Positions 26,307 through 33,957 of a stretch of DNA of 35,375 nucleotides are shown piece after piece. Each line of letters starts with the position of its first letter. The stretch's first letter is position 1. The DNA is from Acetobacterium malicum subsp. dehalogenans DSM 11527 (lineage in GTDB: Bacteria; Bacillota; Clostridia; Eubacteriales; Eubacteriaceae), in contig NZ_AXAC01000037.1 in assembly GCF_000472665.1 (NCBI RefSeq), forward strand, positions 1-35,375. The letters are read 5' to 3'. The notes under the pieces are model-generated. The model ran no database searches and was not told the DNA's origin. It saw only the letters and a list, made by a program, of their open reading frames with translations. Position numbers and translations under genes: made by a program.

Positions 26307-26987
26307 ATGGGTGAACAAACAAGCAATCTTTTGATAGCAACAGTCCTTCCATTAATGGATATTCTTTTGAATTTTCTGGCTGCGGCAATAATCAGCGTTC
26401 TGATTTATATGACCTATCTTAAAACGCATTCAGGAACATTGTACAGCAAACATTTTAGCAGTTCGCTGATCATTATAATTTTTGTAGTTACATTCATGAT
26501 GGCAGTAATTCAAGGTAATCCGACGGTGTCAATTGGATTAATTGGCGCTTTATCAATTGTCCGTTTTCGTACAGTGATAAGGGATTCAAGAGATATTGTT
26601 TTTTTACTGTGGTCAATCGCGGCAGGAATTTTGTGCGGCAATTCAGAATATTGGATTGCAGCGATCGGTAACTTTGTTATCTGTTTAGGTCTGTTGCTGT
26701 CAGGTTCAATCAAAAACTATGACCGTTTCTTAGTGATAATCAAGTTTAATCAAGAAGCAACTGAGATGTTAGTCAATACCATTTCGGCAATGTTTGAAGG
26801 GAAAGAGCTATTACGCTTTGAAAATAAAGCAGTTCAGGAAAATCGTGATGAATATTTTTATGAAGTGTCGGCTGGAATGCTTGAAAAAGTCGAAATGGTC
26901 AATAAATCCCTTGAAGAAGTCCTTTTTAGGATACAAGGTGTCCACTCGGTAAAAGTTATCAGGCAAGAAGATGAGATCAGGCAATAG
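26307..26987 (+). CDS. DUF4956 membrane protein, copy 2
   Basis: A 226-residue paralogue of the gene at 25018-25695, with the same layout of four membrane segments and a C-terminal soluble domain of about 85 residues. It shares the core motif GALSIVRFRTVIRDSRD (about 84-100) and the following WSIAAGILCGNSEY. Outside these blocks the copies have diverged, including the N-termini, so the duplication is old and they may form a heteromer. Both end alike (EGVNSVNLVCQNDEINQ against QGVHSVKVIRQEDEIRQ), so the C-terminal domain is homologous too. GAAAGGA precedes the ATG, and the CotH gene starts 11 bases downstream. Confidence 0.82.
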   Translation: MGEQTSNLLIATVLPLMDILLNFLAAAIISVLIYMTYLKTHSGTLYSKHFSSSLIIIIFVVTFMMAVIQGNPTVSIGLIGALSIVRFRTVIRDSRDIVFLLWSIAAGILCGNSEYWIAAIGNFVICLGLLLSGSIKNYDRFLVIIKFNQEATEMLVNTISAMFEGKELLRFENKAVQENRDEYFYEVSAGMLEKVEMVNKSLEEVLFRIQGVHSVKVIRQEDEIRQ

Positions 26988-26998
26988 GAGATAACAAT

Positions 26999-28615
26999 AT
27001 GTCACAGAGAAACAGAGGGGGGTTAATAATTCTGGCGATAGTGTGTGTACTGCTGCTTTGTGCGGTGGAAATCATTCGCAATGTCGTCAATCAACAAGAA
27101 GGAGATCTGAAAAAAAGTGGCTATTGCAGTTTGAAAGCCGATGAATCGACAGAGGATCCACTAGCTTATATCAATGACGATTTTTCTGTCAAAGAAGGGT
27201 TTCATACAAATCTGCCGATTGTTATCCTGACTATCGATGGGGAATTGTCGGAGTACAAGCGTTTTGTTGATAGTCAGGAAATGGTTGATGAGCAAGCAAT
27301 TCCCTATACAAATGGCAGCATTAAGATTATCGATTCGGATAAAGAGCAAAAGTATTTAACCGATCAGGTTGTTTATCAGAGTAATTTAAAAATTAAAAAA
27401 CGCGGTCATACCTCCTTTACTTACGATAAATCGCAGTATCTGATGAAAACGGAAATATCTGATGGGATCAGCAATGATGCTGATATATTGGGAATGGGAC
27501 AGGGAAATGAATGGATTCTTAATGGTAGTATGGCTGATAAGAGTATGATCCGTAATTATTTGCCATATCGGATTGCATCCGAAATTGGCGGCAATGAAAT
27601 GGCTCCGGATTCGCGATTTTGTGAAGTGTTGATTGAAAAGAATGGCCGTTACGAATATGGTGGTGTTTATCTGCTGATGGAAACGGTATCCCGCGGCGAA
27701 GATCGAATTGATATTGAATCGTATAATGAAAAGAATGGCTATACGAGTTATATTATCAGACGCGACCGCTTTACCGCATTTGATGTGATGCTGGAGACAT
27801 ATAGCCGCTTAAATGGCTATTCGCCTGAGTGGGTTGGGGTCAAATATCCGTCAGAAGCAAAGTTGACGGAAGCAAGCAAAAACTATATTCAGGAAGATTT
27901 TTCAAAAACAGAACAGGTGATTTATTCTCAAAACGCATCAGTTTTAAGAACTTATGATCGCTATATTGAGCTGGATACCTATGTCGACTATTTTTTAATT
28001 AATGAGTATTTTGGTAATTATGATGCCGGCGAACACTCAACCTATATGTTTAAAGATACGGGCGGAAAACTGCATGTTGGGCCGGTATGGGATTTTGACC
28101 AGGCAATGAACAATTATTTTATGGACGAAATGGATCCAGATACTCTGGCATTTCAGACAAAGCCGATTTTTACACAACTGGCCAAGGATAAGAAATTTAT
28201 TGATGCACTAAAAAAACGCTATGCACAGTTGCGCAAAGGGGTTCTATCTAAAGAGCATGTCTTTGAAGTGATGGATGAAGCAGTCAATTATTTAAAGTCG
28301 GCAAGAGTAAGAGAATGGACTCGTTGGAAAGCGGATTATGAAGATGGTTCTTTTACAAATATGCATAATTATTATCTTCAGGATTATGAAAAAGACAATG
28401 CCACGATCAGTCGATTCAATGATAATTATGATCAGGAATTGTACAATATCCGCACCTATTTGCATAAGCATGGAACAGCAATTTCAATTGAGATACCAAA
28501 ACTCTATGACCTGGCAGACTGTGATACTTCGTTGAAGAGTGAAAATGAATTGTTGTTTTTAATTGTGATGATCCTGTTTTTGGTGCCATCAATTATAATC
28601 AATCGACAAAAATAA
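26999..28615 (+). CDS. CotH-family kinase, membrane-anchored
   Basis: CotH-like atypical protein kinase of 538 residues. After a basic start (SQRNRGG) comes one membrane segment (about 9-26), so the bulk should face outward. A second hydrophobic segment lies near the C-terminus (about 515-534). CotH features are LPIVILTIDGE, KKRGHTSF (the glycine-rich KxRGxxS), NEWILNGSMADKSMIRNYL, YGGVYLLMETV, and the catalytic part with NYD (Asp342) and VGPVWDFD (Asp365, Asp367). Bacillus CotH phosphorylates spore-coat proteins. CotH domains also occur in clostridial cellulosomal and surface proteins. The target here is unknown; a cell-surface or matrix protein is plausible. Confidence 0.85.
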   Translation: MSQRNRGGLIILAIVCVLLLCAVEIIRNVVNQQEGDLKKSGYCSLKADESTEDPLAYINDDFSVKEGFHTNLPIVILTIDGELSEYKRFVDSQEMVDEQAIPYTNGSIKIIDSDKEQKYLTDQVVYQSNLKIKKRGHTSFTYDKSQYLMKTEISDGISNDADILGMGQGNEWILNGSMADKSMIRNYLPYRIASEIGGNEMAPDSRFCEVLIEKNGRYEYGGVYLLMETVSRGEDRIDIESYNEKNGYTSYIIRRDRFTAFDVMLETYSRLNGYSPEWVGVKYPSEAKLTEASKNYIQEDFSKTEQVIYSQNASVLRTYDRYIELDTYVDYFLINEYFGNYDAGEHSTYMFKDTGGKLHVGPVWDFDQAMNNYFMDEMDPDTLAFQTKPIFTQLAKDKKFIDALKKRYAQLRKGVLSKEHVFEVMDEAVNYLKSARVREWTRWKADYEDGSFTNMHNYYLQDYEKDNATISRFNDNYDQELYNIRTYLHKHGTAISIEIPKLYDLADCDTSLKSENELLFLIVMILFLVPSIIINRQK

Positions 28616-28633
28616 TATTGAGGAGCAGTAGTA

Positions 28634-28807
28634 ATGATAATAAGTCTTGGTCTTATCATCACATCAGACATGGTTGCTGAAAGACACTATTTTTTCGAAA
28701 TCCTGCATGAGCCGTTAATTCTCTGGGGACTTCGAGGGATCTGTATAATCACCGCACTGAGTGTCTTCCTGATCTATGTAAAAATGAGAAAAGAGGATAG
28801 AAAATAG
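28634..28807 (+). CDS. Small single-pass membrane protein (57 aa)
   Basis: A short ORF of 57 codons fills the gap between the CotH and MBOAT genes. It has a good ribosome binding site (GAGGAG at 28619-28624, about 9 bases before the ATG) and stops 3 bases before the MBOAT start, which argues for real translation and coupling. The protein opens with a hydrophobic stretch (MIISLGLIITSDM), has an acidic/aromatic middle (ERHYFFEILHEP) and one strong membrane helix (about 29-50) ending in KMRKEDRK. The positive tail suggests a cytoplasmic C-terminus. I recognise no family. It may stabilise or regulate the acetyltransferase or synthase, as small membrane subunits do elsewhere. Confidence 0.6.
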   Translation: MIISLGLIITSDMVAERHYFFEILHEPLILWGLRGICIITALSVFLIYVKMRKEDRK

Positions 28808-28810
28808 AAA

Positions 28811-30235
28811 ATGTTATTTTCAAGTATTGTATTTTTATTTTATTTTCTTCCGGCGGTTTTTTTGCTTTATTTTTTACTCTCTTTCTCAAGAATGCTTCAA
28901 AATATTTTGTTGTTACTGGTAAGTCTTATCTTTTACGCCTGGGGTGAACCAGTCTATGTCTTTTTAATGATTGGATCGATCATATTCAACTCATTGATGG
29001 GCTATCTGGTTGAGCGGTTAAAGGGGCGAAAGCAAAAGAAAACCGTCGTGGCCGTTGCAGTGATAATTAATTTAAGTGCGCTTATAGTCTTTAAATATTC
29101 CGGCTTTATTTTAGAAACTCTCGGTCTGATTCAAGCGGGAACCTTAGATTTACCGTTACCAATTGGTATTTCATTCTATACCTTTCAGGCCCTTTCATAT
29201 GTTATTGACGTTTATTGGGGAAAGACTAAATCGGAGAATCCTTTTTATGTCGGTCTTTATATCGCTTTTTTTCCGCAGCTGATTGCCGGACCGATTATTC
29301 AATATAGCACAATAGCAGATCAAATCCGCAATCGAAAATCATCGTTTGATATGGTGGCACTGGGACTATGCCGTTTCACAACGGGATTAGGTAAGAAAGT
29401 GCTGTTAAGCAACAGTTTTGCCGCGATCGCCGATAATGTTTTTCAATGGTCGGCGATTGGGACAGAAAAAGTGGCGGTTCCGGCGACCTTAGCTTGGTTG
29501 GGAAGTATTTCTTATACGCTGCAGATTTATTTTGATTTCTCGGCATACTCGGATATGGCTATTGGCTTAGCCTTATGTTTTGGCTTTAAATTTGGAGAAA
29601 ATTTTAATTATCCTTATATCGCCACATCAATTTCAGACTTCTGGAAGCGGTGGCATATTTCCCTGACCGACTGGTTCAGAGAGTATGTATATTTCCCGCT
29701 GGGTGGAAGTCGCGTCAATAACCAGGATCTTATGGTCAGAAACATGTTTATCGTTTGGCTGTGCACTGGTATTTGGCATGGCGCAAACTGGACATTTATT
29801 TTCTGGGGCCTTTACTATTTTGTTTTTCAGTTAGCTGAACGTTTTTTTGAGTATCCCGAAAAAATTAAGAGTCGTTTTATCAAACACTTTTATACGCTGA
29901 TGGTTGTTAATGCCGGTTGGGTTATCTTTCGATCGGACGATTTGTATCAGGCCGGGCGCTTCTTTATCAATATGCTAGGGATGAACAATAACGGTTTTTA
30001 CAGTGATTTGGCAGTCATGCTGATTCATGAAAACTGGGTATTTTTATTGCTGGGACTGGTTTTTTCAACCCCAGTTGCCCGAAAAATGAATGAAATGATT
30101 TATGGGAATGTTAATTCATTAGTTAATAAAGCATACACCTTGTGTTACCCAATCATTATGTTTCTAATCTTGATTATTTCAGTTAGTTATTTGGCCAGTG
30201 GAACCTATAATCCGTTTATTTATTTTAATTTTTAA
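28811..30235 (+). CDS. MBOAT O-acyltransferase (AlgI/WssH-like)
   Basis: Membrane-bound O-acyltransferase of 474 residues with about 10-12 membrane segments. It would pass acetyl groups across the membrane for O-acetylation of an exported polysaccharide. Family motifs are FYTFQALSYVIDVYWGK, FPQLIAGPI, SISDFWKRWHISLTDWFREYVYFPLGG (His282) and IWHGANWTFIFWGLYYF, where His323 matches the invariant MBOAT histidine and lies at nearly the same number as in AlgI. It starts 3 bases after the small ORF. The SGNH-like partner follows at once, and a cellulose synthase lies beyond, as in the wss and ccs loci. DltB-like D-alanylation is less likely because no dlt genes are present. Confidence 0.92.
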   Translation: MLFSSIVFLFYFLPAVFLLYFLLSFSRMLQNILLLLVSLIFYAWGEPVYVFLMIGSIIFNSLMGYLVERLKGRKQKKTVVAVAVIINLSALIVFKYSGFILETLGLIQAGTLDLPLPIGISFYTFQALSYVIDVYWGKTKSENPFYVGLYIAFFPQLIAGPIIQYSTIADQIRNRKSSFDMVALGLCRFTTGLGKKVLLSNSFAAIADNVFQWSAIGTEKVAVPATLAWLGSISYTLQIYFDFSAYSDMAIGLALCFGFKFGENFNYPYIATSISDFWKRWHISLTDWFREYVYFPLGGSRVNNQDLMVRNMFIVWLCTGIWHGANWTFIFWGLYYFVFQLAERFFEYPEKIKSRFIKHFYTLMVVNAGWVIFRSDDLYQAGRFFINMLGMNNNGFYSDLAVMLIHENWVFLLLGLVFSTPVARKMNEMIYGNVNSLVNKAYTLCYPIIMFLILIISVSYLASGTYNPFIYFNF

Positions 30236-30284
30236 TGTCAATATCAACAAAGAGGGGTTGCCAGGTACTTGGCATGAATCAACA

Positions 30285-31532
30285 ATGAGTATGGATGAAA
30301 GAAAAATAAAAAAAAAATACTTTTTAAAAAAACGCTTATTTGCTCTGATATTCTTAGGGACGATTTTTTCTTTTTCAATTATAAATGGACTAGAAAATTA
30401 TCAGCTGATAAAGGAAAAAATAACAGAAAAATTAAATCATGAGGAATATCTTCCAAGTGAAGCAGTCGCTTTAATTGAGACAACAATCAACGAAAATTTA
30501 TTAGGAAGAGTGAATTTTATCGAAACCTACGGTTTTATACAGGTCTTGCTTAACAAAAAAGAATGTAATAACTTTACATATATTAAAGATGAAGAAGGTT
30601 ATTTGCATTATGCGACTTTTTACAGGGAGGCTGATACACAATTATTTGACTATGCATTGCGGGTCAAGCGCTTACAGGATTATGTTGAAAAGAATGGGAC
30701 GAAAGTTCTGTTTGTTATTCCGCCCAGCAAGTATGATAAGAAATTGACCGAATTCGGAACAGGGATGCCAGTAAATGATCCCAATCCGGTTGTCGATGAA
30801 ATGCTGTTTTATCTAAATCGGATGGGAATTGAAACGTTGGATATGCGGGAGTTTTTGCCTGGTGATCAAATATCTTACGAGGAAACATTTTTTAAGACCG
30901 ATCATCATTGGACAATTCCCGCAGCTTTTTACGCGACTGATGCAATAAAGAACAAAATTAATGAAAGTTTTGGTGAAAACTTAGATCCAAATAATTATTA
31001 TTCGAATATCGATAATTATGATCAGGTAACTTATTATTCAGGAATGCTTGGCTCGATGGGCAGAAAAACCGGCGCTAATTTCTGTGGAATTGAAGATTTT
31101 ACCGCTTTATGGCCCAAATATGAGGGATCATTTAAAAGAGAGAGCATGTTTGAAAATGGGAATATTGTTAAAAAAGAAGGCAGCTTTGTTGAGGCTCTAA
31201 TGGACACGGAGGTTCTAACTGAAAATACTGATTTGTATACGGATTCACAGTATTCCTTATACTTGAATGGTTTATGTATTTATGAAAAAATACTAAATGA
31301 AAACAATCCTGATGGGGCCAAGATCTTTATGATTCGTGATTCCTATTTTTCACCGGTTATTTCTTTTATGATGCCGATGTGTAGTGAGATTGACGCGATT
31401 TGGTCACTCGAGGATACTCATCAATTAGATGTAGAAAAAAGTATTGTAGAAAATAAATATGATTATATAATTATTGAAGTCTACCCTTATAATATCAACA
31501 ACAATGCCTTCAATTATTTCAAAGAACCATAG
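30285..31532 (+). CDS. DHHW/SGNH-type O-acetyltransferase (AlgJ/AlgX-like)
   Basis: Membrane-anchored extracytoplasmic protein of about 415 residues, expected to place acetyl groups supplied by the MBOAT onto the polymer. A basic start (ERKIKKKYFLKKR) precedes one membrane segment (about 15-35). The SGNH-like domain has LFVIPPSKYDK, the signature TDHHWTIPAAFYA (Asp206-His207-His208-Trp209) and IRDSYFSP with the candidate nucleophile Ser353. The start is unclear: the frame is open back to a GTG at 30198 inside the MBOAT gene. AGAGGGG at 30251-30257 does not fit any in-frame start well, and a four-codon ORF at 30274 ends across the ATG at 30285. Another ATG is at 30291. No terminator separates it from its neighbours. 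Confidence 0.82.
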   Translation: MSMDERKIKKKYFLKKRLFALIFLGTIFSFSIINGLENYQLIKEKITEKLNHEEYLPSEAVALIETTINENLLGRVNFIETYGFIQVLLNKKECNNFTYIKDEEGYLHYATFYREADTQLFDYALRVKRLQDYVEKNGTKVLFVIPPSKYDKKLTEFGTGMPVNDPNPVVDEMLFYLNRMGIETLDMREFLPGDQISYEETFFKTDHHWTIPAAFYATDAIKNKINESFGENLDPNNYYSNIDNYDQVTYYSGMLGSMGRKTGANFCGIEDFTALWPKYEGSFKRESMFENGNIVKKEGSFVEALMDTEVLTENTDLYTDSQYSLYLNGLCIYEKILNENNPDGAKIFMIRDSYFSPVISFMMPMCSEIDAIWSLEDTHQLDVEKSIVENKYDYIIIEVYPYNINNNAFNYFKEP

Positions 31533-31550
31533 TTTACGAGGAGGGAAGCA

Positions 31551-33932
31551 GTGAAAAAAGTGAATAAAAAAACCAGCTTACTTTTGCATGAATGGAAAGG
31601 GAAAATCTGGTTTCTCTTAAATATGTTTTTCAGTATTCTATACTTGATCTGGCGGATCTTTTTTACAATCCCGATTGGTTATGGCACTATTTCGATTATT
31701 GCTGGTGTGGCTTTATTAATTGTCGAGGCGCTGGGGATGGTTGAAGCCTTTGTTCATTACGCTAACATGTATTCCGTCAGTGATAACCCGTTACCGGAAG
31801 TGCCACAGGAACGTTTTCCGGAAGTGGATGTTTTTATTGCGACCTACAGTGAAGACTGCGAGCTTTTATATAAAACAATTAATGGCTGCAAATACATGGA
31901 ATATCCGGATAAGAAAAAAGTCCATATTTATTTATGTGAAGATAACCGTCGGCCGGAAATGCGGGAACTAGCGGAGCAAATGGGGATAAACTATCTGGAT
32001 CGGCCAGATAACGAAGGGGCTAAAGCCGGCAATCTGAATAACGCGTTGGCCCATTCAAATTCACCTTATGTCGTTACATTTGATGCTGACATGATTCCGA
32101 AAAGTGATTTTTTAATGAAAACAATCCCCTTTTATGTTGATTGTGAAATAAAAAATGAAGGCCGAAAACCGCAAGACCAGATAAAATTGGGTTTTGTACA
32201 ATCGCCACAAAGTTTTTACAACCCGGACTTATTTCAGTTTAATTTATTTTCAGAAGGACGCATTCCAAATGAACAGGACTATTTTTATAAAGACATTCAG
32301 GTCGCCCGAACAAAGACCAACAGTGTAATTTATGGCGGCTCAAATACAGTGCTATCCAGAGAAGCATTGAATGATGTAGGTGGTTTTTATACAGAAGCAA
32401 TTACCGAAGATTTCGCAACGGGAATTCTGATTCAAAAAAAAGGTTATGTCAGTTTGGGTATTGGCGAGCCTTTGGCATCAGGCATGTCTGCAACTGATTT
32501 GCAGGGATTAGTTCAACAGAGGGTTCGTTGGGCCCGAGGAGTGATAGCAACAAGTAGAAAGATGCATTTTTTCACAACGAAAGAGCTTTCTTTCGCTCAA
32601 AAACTGAATTATTGGGCGTCAATGTGGTATTGGTATGCGCCAATAAAGCGTATTATCTATATTCTGGCACCAATTATGTATGCAACTTTTGGCTTCATGG
32701 TCTTTAAATGTACGCTTCCACAGGTATTGCTGTTCTGGCTGCCAATGTATATTAGCAGTAACATTAGCCTAAGAATGCTTAGTCAGAATATTCGAACGAC
32801 TAAGTGGACAAGTATTTATGAGACAGTATTATTTCCGTTTATGTTATTACCGGTTGTACTGGAAAGTTTCGGGATAACGATGAAAAAGTTCAAAGTAACG
32901 GATAAAAAGGGTGCCCAGAATTCAAAAGGGAAAAATCTGGTTCATATTATCCCATTTCTGATTCTGATTGTATTATCGGTAATTGGCATTATTAATTGTG
33001 TGCGGATCATGTTTGACAGCAATTCCTTTGGACCGATTGTTGTTCTGTTCTGGTTAATCAATAATTTATTTTTGTTGGTAATGTCCTTGTTTTTTGTCGA
33101 TGGACGGATCCCCTATCGAAAAGCAGAGCGTGTTTTAGTGGAGATGGAGAGTGAGATTGATAATGGCATTCAAAAAATGAAAGGGGTTATCCGTGATATT
33201 TCTGAAACGGGTGTTTCGATATTGCTTAATAAGCCGTATTATCTTGAGGCGGAAGCGGAGGTTGATGTCAGCTTAAGAAGCGAAAACTATTATGCCGAAC
33301 TAAAGACGCGGATCGTGTTTGTAAATCAAATTGGCAAACAGTGGAATTATTCGATGAAAATTCTGGATTATAAAGATACCTATAACGAGTACTTGCAAAT
33401 GATTTATGATCGGATACCGGTTTTGCCAACTGAGATAAAAAAAGACAGCGGCAGTTTTGAAGATTTGAAAATCAACACAAAAAAACGTGTGGCGGCACCT
33501 TTTTTTCAAAAGAGAAAATATCCTAGAATAGCCTTAGATACAACCGTTAACTATTATGTGAAGGATAAAAATGATGAAAAAGAGATGAGTGACTTTTCTT
33601 TCAAAGGAAAGCTGAAGCTGTGTGACTTTAACTATTGTTATGCGAGTTTTGACGAGGCTCTTATGCCAAAGCAAATCGTTGTTGAAATTGTTAATGGGAT
33701 TTATTTTAATTGTTGCTATGAATCTAAACTGCAAAATGGAAAAAAATTGTATCTGGTCGAGAATATTGATGAGATCATAACAGATCCACAAAAAAATGAA
33801 AAACTTGTGCAATGGCTTCGTAATATCAATACGATCGCGATACAAAAACAGGATGTGCATTATAAAATGAGTGCCCAAAAGAAAAAAATGAAAAAAACAG
33901 AAGCAGTGTTTGATGAAAATAGTTTAGTTTAG
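31551..33932 (+). CDS. Cellulose synthase-like GT2 glycosyltransferase with two PilZ-type domains (BcsA/CcsA-like)
   Basis: Membrane GT2 polymerase of 793 residues, BcsA type. Two N-terminal membrane segments (about 19-62) precede the catalytic domain with CEDNRRPEM, FDADM (Asp178, Asp180), TED (285-287, catalytic base Asp287) and QQRVRW (322-327), all canonical for cellulose synthase. About six membrane segments follow. A PilZ domain comes next, with RxxxR at 519-523 (RIPYR) and DxSxxG at 549-554 (DISETG), so c-di-GMP binding should be intact. A further C-terminal region repeats the pattern: RKYPR at 655-659 and DFSFKG at 681-686, a probable second PilZ. The start is a GTG with GAGGAGG upstream. 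The product is probably cellulose, but another beta-glucan is possible. No BcsB or BcsC is present, as expected for a single-membrane cell. Confidence 0.9.
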   Translation: MKKVNKKTSLLLHEWKGKIWFLLNMFFSILYLIWRIFFTIPIGYGTISIIAGVALLIVEALGMVEAFVHYANMYSVSDNPLPEVPQERFPEVDVFIATYSEDCELLYKTINGCKYMEYPDKKKVHIYLCEDNRRPEMRELAEQMGINYLDRPDNEGAKAGNLNNALAHSNSPYVVTFDADMIPKSDFLMKTIPFYVDCEIKNEGRKPQDQIKLGFVQSPQSFYNPDLFQFNLFSEGRIPNEQDYFYKDIQVARTKTNSVIYGGSNTVLSREALNDVGGFYTEAITEDFATGILIQKKGYVSLGIGEPLASGMSATDLQGLVQQRVRWARGVIATSRKMHFFTTKELSFAQKLNYWASMWYWYAPIKRIIYILAPIMYATFGFMVFKCTLPQVLLFWLPMYISSNISLRMLSQNIRTTKWTSIYETVLFPFMLLPVVLESFGITMKKFKVTDKKGAQNSKGKNLVHIIPFLILIVLSVIGIINCVRIMFDSNSFGPIVVLFWLINNLFLLVMSLFFVDGRIPYRKAERVLVEMESEIDNGIQKMKGVIRDISETGVSILLNKPYYLEAEAEVDVSLRSENYYAELKTRIVFVNQIGKQWNYSMKILDYKDTYNEYLQMIYDRIPVLPTEIKKDSGSFEDLKINTKKRVAAPFFQKRKYPRIALDTTVNYYVKDKNDEKEMSDFSFKGKLKLCDFNYCYASFDEALMPKQIVVEIVNGIYFNCCYESKLQNGKKLYLVENIDEIITDPQKNEKLVQWLRNINTIAIQKQDVHYKMSAQKKKMKKTEAVFDENSLV

Positions 33933-33957
33933 AATAATTGAAAAGGAATAAATAACC

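Noticed and set aside
33534-33878. A 114-codon minus-strand frame within the cellulose synthase gene
   Set aside because: It is antisense to the second PilZ-like domain and has no ribosome binding site or neighbour on that strand.
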